Origin: Pseudomonadota bacterium
GTDB lineage: Bacteria > Pseudomonadota > Gammaproteobacteria > Burkholderiales > Burkholderiaceae_D
DNA: 6,849 bases
Assembly (NCBI GenBank): GCA_023416415.1
Contig: JAEZHR010000307.1
Location: 1 to 6,849 of the forward strand
Reading direction: 5' to 3'
The notes under the pieces were generated by a model that was not told where the DNA came from, did no database searches, and was given only the letters and a program-made list of their open reading frames with translations. Positions 1-5,668 of this stretch are shown here, one piece after another. The position numbers and the translations under genes are program-made. The first letter of the stretch is position 1; every line of letters begins with the position of its first letter.

Positions 1-36
1 TATCAAGGCACCCATGAATATGGGATGTTTCTGCAT
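1..36 (-). CDS. Possible 5' end of a divergent gene (partial, left edge)
   Basis: Reading the minus strand from position 36 gives an open frame beginning MQKHPIFMGALI that runs off the window. A GGAGG sequence (plus-strand 40-44) lies three bases before this ATG, which is rather close. A second ATG in the same frame is at position 15. Twelve codons are too few to recognise a family. A divergent gene upstream of an sdh operon would be ordinary in Burkholderiales, but the sequence shown cannot confirm it. Confidence 0.2.
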   Translation of the reverse strand, partial: MQKHPIFMGALI

Positions 37-69
37 GTGCCTCCACTCTTGCCTCAGGAGGTGTGTTGC

Positions 70-414
70 ATGAAATATCACTTCTCCGGTTGCCGCGCAC
101 GACACCGGCGCAATTGCAAGGGTCGCAGTTTCGATGAAGGCAATACGTTTTCGCGTGGAATGACTCCTTTCAATGACCGGCACGCTGGCCGGAGCGCGTG
201 CGTTGCCGGAGGGCATGCGGGCCGACTCAGCCGCGATGCGGCGCCGATCGCGCACCGGGAGGCTGCCTGCCGCGCCGGGCGCAAGCCGACAACCGGATCG
301 GCTCCTTCGCCAGCAAGAATTTCCGGCGGCGCAGGCGATCTCCCCCGCACCGCGCGGAACTTCTGCCGAAGTGGCAACTCCCTCGTCGGAGTGGCAGTCA
401 TTCCCATTCCCTGA
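70..414 (+). CDS. Doubtful small ORF ahead of sdhC, 114 residues
   Basis: An ATG at 70 follows a consensus AGGAGG (56-61) at 8-base spacing, so translation could begin here (MKYHFSGCRARHRRN). The frame ends at a TGA at 412-414 that overlaps the sdhC ribosome-binding site. The protein is rich in Arg, Gly, Ala and Cys with no recognisable domain, signal peptide or membrane segment. Its third-codon-position composition is much less GC-biased than in sdhC or sdhB. It may be a leader whose translation couples to sdhC, or the GC-rich sequence may simply lack stops. I do not recognise it and would not annotate it firmly. Confidence 0.18.
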   Translation: MKYHFSGCRARHRRNCKGRSFDEGNTFSRGMTPFNDRHAGRSACVAGGHAGRLSRDAAPIAHREAACRAGRKPTTGSAPSPARISGGAGDLPRTARNFCRSGNSLVGVAVIPIP

Positions 415-422
415 GGCGGACC

Positions 423-797
423 ATGCACGATCGTCGGCCGGTATTTTTCAATCTGATGCAGATCGCGATGCCGGTCGGCGCAATCACGTCGATCTCGCAC
501 CGCATCAGTGGCGTCATCCTTGCGCTCGGCATTCCGCTTGCCATCTATCTGCTGCATCTGTCCCTGCAGGGGCAGCAAGGCTTTGCGCGCATCGCCGCGC
601 TGTTCGCCTTCCCTGCGGTCAAGCTGCTGACCATCGTTTTCATCTGGGCGCTTGCGCATCATCTGCTGGCCGGCGTGCGCCACCTGCTCAGCGACATCGA
701 TGTTGGCTCGCATCTGCATGCGGCGCGCACCAGCGCGTGGATCGTCAATTGCGCCGGCATCGCGATCGCGCTGCTGAGCGTGGGAGCGGTGTTTTGA
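423..797 (+). CDS. sdhC: Succinate dehydrogenase cytochrome b556 subunit
   Basis: SdhC is one of two membrane anchors of succinate:quinone oxidoreductase (complex II). It holds heme b and forms part of the ubiquinone site in the inner membrane. The 124-residue product begins MHDRRPVFFNLMQI and has the family motif ITSISHRISG (21-30), whose Ser and Arg correspond to quinone-site residues. AHHLLAGVRH (78-87) carries His80, aligned with the axial heme ligand His84 of the E. coli protein, and His87, aligned with its propionate-binding His91. Three hydrophobic segments lie near 27-49, 64-84 and 103-123, as expected. The start at 423 has GAGG (413-416) six bases upstream and gives the normal family length. 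Its TGA overlaps the predicted TTG start of sdhD, so the two are probably coupled. Confidence 0.93.
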   Translation: MHDRRPVFFNLMQIAMPVGAITSISHRISGVILALGIPLAIYLLHLSLQGQQGFARIAALFAFPAVKLLTIVFIWALAHHLLAGVRHLLSDIDVGSHLHAARTSAWIVNCAGIAIALLSVGAVF

Positions 798-1135
798 GGA
801 GAGCGCTCACCGGTTTGCGCGCATGGATGGTGCAGCGTTTCACCGCCGTCTACATGCTGCTGTTCATCGTGTTCGCGCTGCTGCATTTCATCTTCGACCG
901 GCCGCGCTCCTATGCCGAGTGGCAGCACTGGATCACCGGCCCGTTCGTGCTGGTCGCGACCGCCGTGTTTTTCGTCGCGCTGCTGCTGCATGCATGGGTC
1001 GGGCTACGCGACGTGATGCTGGACTACGTGCGCGTGCTGCCGCTGCGCATTGCGCTGCTGGCAGCGCTCGCATTCGTGCTGATCGGGCTGGGCTTGTGGG
1101 TCATGCAGATCCTGCTGCTGGCTGCGCGGGGATGA
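794..1135 (+). CDS. sdhD: Succinate dehydrogenase hydrophobic membrane anchor subunit
   Basis: SdhD is the second membrane anchor of complex II, sharing the heme and quinone site with SdhC. With the TTG start at 794 the product is 113 residues. GLRAWMVQRFTAVYM (7-21) matches the family's GL-R-W--QR-TA signature. LLHAWVGLRDVMLDYV (64-79) contains His66, aligned with the E. coli SdhD heme ligand His71, and Asp77-Tyr78, aligned with Asp82-Tyr83 of the quinone site. Three membrane segments lie near 16-34, 48-71 and 84-109. I chose TTG 794 because the first in-frame ATG (827) would remove the conserved GLRAW segment, GGGAG (782-786) is seven bases upstream, and TTGA overlaps the sdhC stop. A TTG at 815 is a less likely alternative. 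The next gene starts one base after the stop, and it is not sdhA. Confidence 0.9.
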   Translation: MRRALTGLRAWMVQRFTAVYMLLFIVFALLHFIFDRPRSYAEWQHWITGPFVLVATAVFFVALLLHAWVGLRDVMLDYVRVLPLRIALLAALAFVLIGLGLWVMQILLLAARG

Positions 1136-1136
1136 C

Positions 1137-1709
1137 ATGGCGGCGCGCGCGGATGCCACGAATGCCGGCCAGCCGCTGATCTGCACGATCGGCCATTCGA
1201 CGCATCCGCTGGACGAGTTCATCGAACTGCTGCGGATCAACGACGTTGTGCATGTGCTCGATGTGCGCACGGTGCCGCGCTCGAGGCACAACTCGCAGTT
1301 CGGCATCGACGTGCTGCCCGCCTCGCTGCAGGCGGCCGGCATCCGGTACACGCACCTGCCCGGCCTTGGCGGCCTGCGCCACGCACGCACCGATTCGCCG
1401 AACGGCGGCTGGCGCAATGCCTCGTTTCGCGGCTATGCCGATTACATGCAGACGCCGGAGTTCGCCGGGCAGGTCGAACAGCTTGCACGGCTCGCCGCCA
1501 CCGAGCGTTGCGCGCTGATGTGCGCGGAAGCGCTGCCGTGGCGCTGCCACCGTTCGCTGATTGCCGACGCGCTCACGGTGCGCGGCGTGCGCGTCGAAGA
1601 CATCGTCGGAGCGAAAGCACGCACGCTGCACAAGCTGACGCCATGGGCGCATGTGGATGGCCTGCGCATCACTTACCCCCCCGAGCAGTTCTCGCTCCTG
1701 GAGCAATGA
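1137..1709 (+). CDS. DUF488 family protein occupying the sdhA position
   Basis: This 190-residue soluble protein belongs to the DUF488 family, whose biochemical role is not established. The family signatures are all present: TIGHSTHPLDEF (18-28), LDVRTVPRSR (41-50), YTHLPGLGG (71-79), and MCAEALPWRCHRSLIA (128-143) with Cys129, Cys137 and His138. The His/Cys/Arg set is suggestive of a phosphate- or nucleotide-binding or nuclease-like site, but that is inference. There is no signal peptide or membrane segment. The ATG lies one base after the sdhD stop with GGGGA just upstream, and the TGA (1707-1709) overlaps the ATG of sdhB, so it reads as an integral operon member. It stands where the roughly 1.8-kb sdhA normally lies. 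Base composition resembles its neighbours, giving no sign of recent transfer. A role in complex II is not shown. Confidence 0.9.
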   Translation: MAARADATNAGQPLICTIGHSTHPLDEFIELLRINDVVHVLDVRTVPRSRHNSQFGIDVLPASLQAAGIRYTHLPGLGGLRHARTDSPNGGWRNASFRGYADYMQTPEFAGQVEQLARLAATERCALMCAEALPWRCHRSLIADALTVRGVRVEDIVGAKARTLHKLTPWAHVDGLRITYPPEQFSLLEQ

Positions 1710-2404
1710 TGAAATTTTCCATCTATCGTTACGACCCCGACCGCGATAGCCGTCCGTACATGCAGGACTACGACATCGCGCTGGAGCCGAGCGACCATAT
1801 GCTGCTCGATGCGATCCTGCGCATCAAGATGCACGACGACTCGCTTTCGATACGCCGCTCGTGCCGCGAAGGCGTGTGCGGCTCGGACGCCATCAACATC
1901 AACGGCCGCAATGGCCTGGCCTGCATCACGCCGGTTCGCGGACTGAAAGAGCCGGTCGTGTTGCGACCGCTGCCGAGCTTTCCGGTGATCCGCGATCTGA
2001 TCGTCGACATGACGCTGTTCTTCAAGCAGTACTACTCGATCACGCCCTACCTGATCAACGACGATCCGCCGCCCGAGCGCGAGCGGCTGCAATCGCCCGA
2101 GCAGCGCGAGAAACTGGACGGCCTGTATGAATGCATCCTGTGCGCGTGCTGTTCCAGCCAGTGCCCGTCGTTCTGGTGGAACCCGGACAAGTTCGTCGGC
2201 CCCGCCGGCCTGCTGCAGGCCTACCGCTTCATTGCCGACAGTCGCGACAAGGCGACGGACAAAAGGCTGGACGATCTGAACGACGTGTATCGCCTGTTTC
2301 GCTGCCGCACCATCATGAACTGCACCGAGGTGTGTCCGAAGGGACTGGCGCCCTCGCGCGCGATCGAGAAGATCAGGTTGAGCCTGGCCGGGAAGTCGGT
2401 TTGA
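1709..2404 (+). CDS. sdhB: Succinate dehydrogenase iron-sulfur subunit
   Basis: SdhB carries electrons from the FAD of SdhA to quinone through three iron-sulfur clusters. The 231-residue product has the expected family length. [2Fe-2S] ligands are Cys52, Cys57, Asp60 and Cys72 in SCREGVCGSD...GLAC. The C-terminal ferredoxin domain has ECILCACCSSQCPSFWWNP (Cys142, 145, 148, 152) and CRTIMNCTEVCPKGL (Cys199, 205, 209), supplying the [4Fe-4S] and [3Fe-4S] ligands in the E. coli pattern. The full ligand set implies a working protein. An ATG at 1706 in the same frame is possible, but 1709 is preferred: GGAG (1700-1703) is then five bases away and the protein begins with the usual MKFSIYRYDPD. The start overlaps the DUF488 stop. 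No sdhE or gltA follows on the plus strand, although these often do in this group. Confidence 0.96.
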   Translation: MKFSIYRYDPDRDSRPYMQDYDIALEPSDHMLLDAILRIKMHDDSLSIRRSCREGVCGSDAININGRNGLACITPVRGLKEPVVLRPLPSFPVIRDLIVDMTLFFKQYYSITPYLINDDPPPERERLQSPEQREKLDGLYECILCACCSSQCPSFWWNPDKFVGPAGLLQAYRFIADSRDKATDKRLDDLNDVYRLFRCRTIMNCTEVCPKGLAPSRAIEKIRLSLAGKSV

Positions 2405-2410
2405 TGAACC

Positions 2411-2442
2411 GGCCACAATGCCGATCGTAGCGGCGCATGGCC
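2411..2442. terminator. Hairpin at the convergent sdhB / methyltransferase junction
   Basis: Seven bases after the sdhB stop, GGCCA (2411-2415) pairs with TGGCC (2438-2442), and inside it GCCG (2420-2423) pairs with CGGC (2431-2434) around a 7-base loop. No T tract follows in either direction, so it is not a canonical intrinsic terminator. It may be a weak terminator or protect the 3' end of the sdh transcript between two convergent units. Confidence 0.3.
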
Positions 2443-2496
2443 TGAGCAGCGCAGATGCCGCGCTTTCCGGAGCCATATGCAGAACAGTACGACCGG

Positions 2497-3150
2497 TCAG
2501 CGCTTGCGGACCAGCGTCACGCCGTCGCTGATCGGAAGCAGCACCATGTCGATGCGCGGGTCGTGATGGAGCTTCTCGTTCAGCGCCTGCATGGCACGCA
2601 CGTCCTCGCGGTCGGACGGATAGGCGACTTCGCCATTGCGCAGCGTGTTGTCCAGCATGATGAGCCCGCCTGTGCGCAGCAGTTGCAGCGAGGACTCGTA
2701 GTAGGTGTCGTACGCGATCTTGTCCGCGTCGATGAAGACGAAGTCGTACTCCCCGCTTTCGCCGCGTGCGATCCGCGCGGCCAGCGTGCTGGCGGCCGGC
2801 CCGATCTGCAGGGCGATCTTTCGCGCGACGCCTGCACGCTCCCAGTACGGAATGCCGACTCGCGGCGCGGCTTCGTCGATGTCGCACGCAACGATCAAGC
2901 CGTCCTCCGGCAGCGCGAGTGCAACGCAGAGCGTGCCATAGCCTGTAAACACGCCGATTTCGATGGCACGGCGCGCCCCGAGCAGCTTGACGAGCAAGCT
3001 CATGAACTGCCCTTGCTCGGGCGAAATCTGCATGCCGGCGTGGGGGTAGGAACGGGTCGCCTCCCGCAACGCCGTCTGCTCCGGATGCTCACGCAGCGTA
3101 TGTGCGAGCACGTAGCGGTAGACATTCTCGTCTGCCAACATCGATTTCAT
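2497..3150 (-). CDS. SAM-dependent O-methyltransferase, caffeoyl-CoA OMT-like
   Basis: This 217-residue cytoplasmic protein matches the class I methyltransferases of the Methyltransf_3 (caffeoyl-CoA O-methyltransferase/catechol OMT-like) group, which transfer a methyl from S-adenosylmethionine to a hydroxyl. The SAM-binding motif I is AIEIGVFTGYGT (62-73), the acidic residue at the end of the second strand is Asp90 (IVACDID), and FVFIDADK (137-144) plus MLDNTLRNG (165-173) give the metal-binding Asp141, Asp167 and Asn168 expected in this group. Length is normal. The ATG at 3150 has AGGGA nine bases upstream; another ATG at 3141 is possible. It lies downstream of the esterase on the same strand but 316 bases away, so it is probably transcribed separately. 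The substrate cannot be told from sequence; bacterial members often act on small catechol-like compounds. Confidence 0.9.
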   Translation of the reverse strand: MKSMLADENVYRYVLAHTLREHPEQTALREATRSYPHAGMQISPEQGQFMSLLVKLLGARRAIEIGVFTGYGTLCVALALPEDGLIVACDIDEAAPRVGIPYWERAGVARKIALQIGPAASTLAARIARGESGEYDFVFIDADKIAYDTYYESSLQLLRTGGLIMLDNTLRNGEVAYPSDREDVRAMQALNEKLHHDPRIDMVLLPISDGVTLVRKR

Positions 3151-3466
3151 TGCCTTGATCCCTGAAGAGGAGACACAACGGGCACAACGGCCTGAAGGCA
3201 TGCGCGTTGGCACGTGGTCGGGCTCGCATTCGTGCGATTCCTGCTGCACTGGCGAGTTCCGCGCAAGGCGGGCTTGCCGCCCTCCGGGGTCGTGCAGTGG
3301 ACAAGGGGTTGCCATCGGCCGCGTGCCGGGAAATTTCGCATTGCAATCACGTACCGGCAGCCGCTGGTGCGCATTTGCGGGCAATCTCGGACCACGACAA
3401 TGGGTGCCTGTTGCCGCATTCCTGTTCAAGGCAGCACGATGGCAAGTTTTTCGTCATTCGCGGCGC
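3151..3466. other. 316-base gap between two minus-strand genes
   Basis: No frame here gives a protein I recognise; the short ORFs are Arg/Ala/Cys-rich and not family-like. A 6-bp inverted repeat, TGCCGG (3324-3329) and CCGGCA (3354-3359), flanks an AT-richer core containing the palindrome ATTGCAAT (3340-3347). On the minus strand this lies about 190 bases before the methyltransferase start and could be a regulatory site. The sequence GGCGG/CCGCC near 3270-3285 could form a small hairpin. I saw no T-tract terminator for the esterase operon. Confidence 0.4.
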
Positions 3467-4789
3467 TCAGGAAGGGCGCTTCTGCCGGGCATGACTGAAA
3501 AAGAATCGGACCATTTCGCGCGATGCGTCAGGGCCTGTTGTGTCCGTATGCGACCCCTTTCCGCTTCCGCCGGCCCATGCGTGGCCGGCGCCATGCAAGG
3601 TCCAGTGCTCCGCAATCACACGCCCTTCTTCCGTGCGATGCAGAATGCGCGTGTAGCGCCGGCCGTTGGCCGTGCTTTTGACCTCGGCGCGGGGCGCGCT
3701 GCGATCCAGCGCCGCAGAGGCGATGCATTGTCGCAGCACCCGATCACCGTTCGAGAAGTGGACGGTTCGGTCCCGGTCGCCGTGAAAGACGATGACGGGA
3801 ACCACGTGGGTCAGGCTCGCCGGCGGATGAGCGGTCGCGGCGCGCGGGGAGGTCTTTCCCTTGCCGCCTCTCATGGCGGCAAACGCGGATGCAGCGTCGC
3901 GTGCGACTCCGATCGGCAAGCCGCTGTGCACGCCGACGGCGGCATACAAGTCCGGATACCGCGCACCGAGTATGAGCGCCATGGCCGCGCCTGCGGAAAG
4001 GCCGGCGACATAGATGCGTTGATCATCGACCGCGTATTCGCGCGCGACCTTGCGCGTGATGTCGGCGATCAGCGAGGGCTCGCCCCGGTCGCGCGCCTGG
4101 TGGGTGGGCTGGAACCAGTTCCAGCAGTTCGCGTTGTTGGCGCTCTTCGCCTGCGCCGGGTAGACAACGAAGAAGTTCTGTTCTTCGGCGAGGGCGTTCA
4201 TGCCGGTGCCGCGAGCGAAATCGTCCGGGTTCTGGGTGCAACCATGCAGCATGACGACCAGCGGTAGCGGCGCGCCGGTGTAGCCGCTCGGGACGTAGAG
4301 CTTGTAGGTGCGCGTGCCGGCCATGTTGCTGCAGGAACCGGAGAGAAAGCGTCCCTTGTCCGGAGTGTCGTGCTGACTGACTTCGGCATCTTCGATCTCG
4401 TCCTGTGCCTGGCCGGCGATGCTTCCATCCCAGACACCGGCACGCATGCGTCGGAATCTGTCGGCGGCACAAGCAGACGCTTTTGCGTGGACGTTGTTGT
4501 GCTCATTGCTGTGCTCGTTCGTGCGCGCGTTCGTGCGCGTGTTCGCACTCGCGTTCCCGTGCTCGTGTCCGCCTTCGGGCGGCGCTGCCCGGCGCTGTCT
4601 CGCTTCGGTCGCATCGTCCTGCAGCACCTGCCGGTTCGGGTGATCGGGCGCGGGCGGCGGTTCATCGAACGGGCCTTCGCTTGCGTTCAATGCACGCTGG
4701 ATGGCGACGGTCGCGGCTGCAGGGCCTTCACTCTGAAGCAAAGCGGTGGCTTCGCGCATTTGCGCGAGAAAGGTTTCGTTGAGTTTCAT
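3467..4789 (-). CDS. PHB depolymerase-family esterase with repeat linker
   Basis: This 440-residue alpha/beta-hydrolase belongs to the esterase_phb family (poly-3-hydroxybutyrate depolymerase-like). The catalytic domain spans about 157-435. It has the oxyanion-hole segment MLHGCTQNPDDFA (180-192), the nucleophile elbow GLSAGAAM (263-270, Ser265), Asp340 in HGDRDRTV (336-343) and His403 in GAGHAWAGG (400-408). The N-terminal segment MKLNETFLAQMREATALLQSEG (from residue 1) looks helical and is typical of the family's Burkholderiales members. Residues 40-110 form a polar linker containing six N-x-x-x repeats (79-102). No signal peptide is seen, so it is probably intracellular and may act on PHB oligomers or other esters. 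The ATG at 4789 has AGGAAC upstream and lies seven bases after the regulator's stop, indicating one operon. The substrate is inferred from family only. Confidence 0.9.
   Translation of the reverse strand: MKLNETFLAQMREATALLQSEGPAAATVAIQRALNASEGPFDEPPPAPDHPNRQVLQDDATEARQRRAAPPEGGHEHGNASANTRTNARTNEHSNEHNNVHAKASACAADRFRRMRAGVWDGSIAGQAQDEIEDAEVSQHDTPDKGRFLSGSCSNMAGTRTYKLYVPSGYTGAPLPLVVMLHGCTQNPDDFARGTGMNALAEEQNFFVVYPAQAKSANNANCWNWFQPTHQARDRGEPSLIADITRKVAREYAVDDQRIYVAGLSAGAAMALILGARYPDLYAAVGVHSGLPIGVARDAASAFAAMRGGKGKTSPRAATAHPPASLTHVVPVIVFHGDRDRTVHFSNGDRVLRQCIASAALDRSAPRAEVKSTANGRRYTRILHRTEEGRVIAEHWTLHGAGHAWAGGSGKGSHTDTTGPDASREMVRFFFSHARQKRPS
4484..4555 (-). repeat. Six 12-bp repeats coding for N-x-x-x tetrapeptides
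   Basis: Within the esterase linker, residues 79-102 divide into six tetrapeptides each starting with Asn: NASA, NTRT, NART, NEHS, NEHN, NVHA. At the DNA level this is a degenerate 12-bp tandem array rich in alternating purine-pyrimidine GTGCGCG runs. The frame is preserved because the unit is a multiple of three. Copy number could vary by slippage and change the linker length. Confidence 0.75.
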
Positions 4790-4796
4790 GGGGTTC

Positions 4797-5216
4797 CTAG
4801 TGAATCCGTTCGGCCAGTGCGGCCTTGACGGCGGAGCTGGCCTGCAGCAAACCCAGCACGGTGATGGTGTCGATGGTGGCAAGCGCCAGCTCGGGCGTGA
4901 CGTCGGCGGCGATGCTGGCCAGGCCCAGCACCTGAATGTCCAGCCGCTCGCCACTCGCACGCAGGGCTTCGAGCTCGTTGCGCGTGAAATGCTGCATTCC
5001 GAGTACCAGGCGCTTGCGCGCGACGGACTGCCGGATGACATCCGCGTGTACCTGCAACTGGTTGCGGATGGCCGTGCGTATCAGATCGGTGCGGTTGAAA
5101 TAGAAGCCTTCCTGCACCAGCAGATCGATCTGGCCCAAGTCGACGGGCCCGAGGTTGATGGTGATTTTTTCGGTATCGGCCATCCTGGACCGAGGGTCCT
5201 GCAAAGCGTTTGCCAT
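4797..5216 (-). CDS. CopG-like ribbon-helix-helix regulator
   Basis: The 139-residue protein has an N-terminal ribbon-helix-helix fold: a beta strand KITINL (17-22), helix VDLGQIDLLVQEG (25-37), a turn with Asn41-Arg-Thr, and helix TDLIRTAIRNQLQ (43-55). Such proteins dimerise through the strand and bind short palindromic operators. Residues 60-139 form an extra, helix-rich tail (LGLASIAADVTPELALATIDTITVLGLLQ) not found in minimal CopG proteins; it may bind an effector or partner. The start at 5216 has a perfect AGGAGG six bases upstream. MADTEK at residue 12 (5183) is an alternative without such a site. It lies seven bases before the esterase gene, so both are likely co-transcribed, and it probably represses its own operon via the inverted repeat upstream. 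Its direct targets are inferred. Confidence 0.85.
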   Translation of the reverse strand: MANALQDPRSRMADTEKITINLGPVDLGQIDLLVQEGFYFNRTDLIRTAIRNQLQVHADVIRQSVARKRLVLGMQHFTRNELEALRASGERLDIQVLGLASIAADVTPELALATIDTITVLGLLQASSAVKAALAERIH

Positions 5217-5270
5217 GATGAGCCTCCTGCAGCATAGGACCGGCCCGTTATCCTCCGGTTCCCATCCATT

Positions 5271-5290
5271 TACCATCCGGACGGATGGTA
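5271..5290. promoter_or_regulatory. Perfect 9-bp inverted repeat, candidate operator
   Basis: The half-sites TACCATCCG (5271-5279) and CGGATGGTA (5282-5290) are exact inverse complements separated by GA. A further partial copy of the half-site, CCATCC, lies next to it at 5262-5267. It sits 55-74 bases upstream of the regulator's start and overlaps the predicted -10 box of the minus-strand promoter, the position expected for a repressor site. Binding by the adjacent ribbon-helix-helix protein is inferred. Confidence 0.65.
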
Positions 5291-5317
5291 TTTCCGGATT
5301 TAATGGCTTTGCGGCAA
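5289..5317 (-). promoter_or_regulatory. Predicted promoter of the regulator-esterase operon
   Basis: On the minus strand TTGCCG (plus-strand 5312-5317) and GAAATA (5289-5294) are separated by 17 bases, ideal for sigma70-type promoters. The -10 shares its last two bases with the 9-bp inverted repeat. Each hexamer has four of six consensus bases, so this is a reasonable but unproven call. Confidence 0.45.
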
Positions 5318-5381
5318 GTTGCGCGACGTGCCCAGCCAGAGGGCGACGCTGCCTTGCTGCGCATGCTGAAGGCGGCGTGTC

Positions 5382-5387
5382 TATACT
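5382..5387 (+). promoter_or_regulatory. Possible -10 box for the small plus-strand gene
   Basis: TATACT matches five of six consensus -10 bases and lies 33 bases before the ATG at 5420. No good -35 box is found at 16-18 bases; TTGCTG at 5354-5359 is 22 bases away, so activation by a regulator or a short 5' leader would be needed. The regulator-esterase promoter diverges from the same 200-base interval. Confidence 0.3.
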
Positions 5388-5419
5388 GCGCGGTTGACTC
5401 CCCCCATTGAACAGCGCGC

Positions 5420-5668
5420 ATGATGACTTACGAAGACTACCTGGACGAAGTGACCACGCTTCTCACCGAAATGTATGACCTCACCGACGATGCCGCGATC
5501 AAGCTGGTGATGCGCGCGCAGGCGGCGGATTACTTCACGCTGCATGATGAGGTGCCGGAAATGCGTACGCAGGAACGCGCCGTGCAGGACGCGCAGACGA
5601 TTTTCGGGCAGAGAAACGATGCGTCGCCTCAGATGCGGCCAAAGCGCGCAGCCAGACCGAAAAAATAA
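5420..5668 (+). CDS. Small protein of unknown function, acidic body and basic tail
   Basis: The 82-residue product (MMTYEDYLDEVTTLLTEMYDLTDDAAIKLVMRAQA...) has a helix-rich, acidic body (about 3-62) with no membrane segment, Cys pair or signal peptide, and a basic C-terminal tail rich in Arg, Lys and Pro (from about 65). The strongly biased third codon position and amphipathic pattern make it likely to be a real gene. I do not recognise a named family. A start at 5423 is equally possible because two ATG codons are adjacent; neither has a clear ribosome-binding site. It is divergent from the regulator-esterase operon and followed by a hairpin and a 405-base gene-poor interval. No function is assigned. 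Confidence 0.75.
   Translation: MMTYEDYLDEVTTLLTEMYDLTDDAAIKLVMRAQAADYFTLHDEVPEMRTQERAVQDAQTIFGQRNDASPQMRPKRAARPKK

Larger units (their letters stand above)
1..422. other. Upstream region of the sdh cluster, no confident gene
   Basis: This stretch precedes sdhC. It contains a short inverted repeat (CCCAT, 4-base loop, ATGGG; 11-24), a strong AGGAGG at 56-61, and a GC-rich segment whose three plus-strand frames are all open for long stretches without resembling a known protein. I looked for a sigma70 promoter for sdhC and found no convincing pair of -35/-10 boxes; TTGCAA at 114-119 has no -10 at proper spacing. The sdh promoter and any regulator site probably lie here but are not identified. 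Confidence 0.5.

Noticed and set aside
173..1135. 320-codon plus-strand frame that includes sdhD
   Set aside because: The first two thirds overlap sdhC out of frame and have no SdhD features; only the part from 794 resembles the family.
423..2404. Mobile element insertion explaining the loss of sdhA
   Set aside because: There is no transposase, inverted terminal repeat or target duplication around the DUF488 gene, and both junctions are tight gene-to-gene fits.
1673..2887. 404-codon open frame on the minus strand
   Set aside because: It runs antisense across all of sdhB, and its protein is a low-quality Arg/Ala/His-rich string with no family resemblance, a mirror of GC-rich codon bias.
3155..4267. 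370-codon open frame on the plus strand
   Set aside because: It is antisense to the esterase catalytic domain, which has a full catalytic triad and clear family motifs.
4484..4555. Tandem 12-bp units as a CRISPR array
   Set aside because: There are no spacers, units are degenerate and in frame within a coding region.
3467..5041. Esterase read from an upstream ATG at 5041 (524 residues)
   Set aside because: The extra 84 residues lie out of frame within the CopG-like gene and look non-biological (Ser/Pro/Trp-rich); MKLNETF at 4789 with AGGAAC upstream is the natural start.
2497..5216. Methyltransferase, esterase and regulator as one minus-strand operon
   Set aside because: A 316-base gap between the esterase stop and the methyltransferase start makes a single transcript unlikely, though not excluded.
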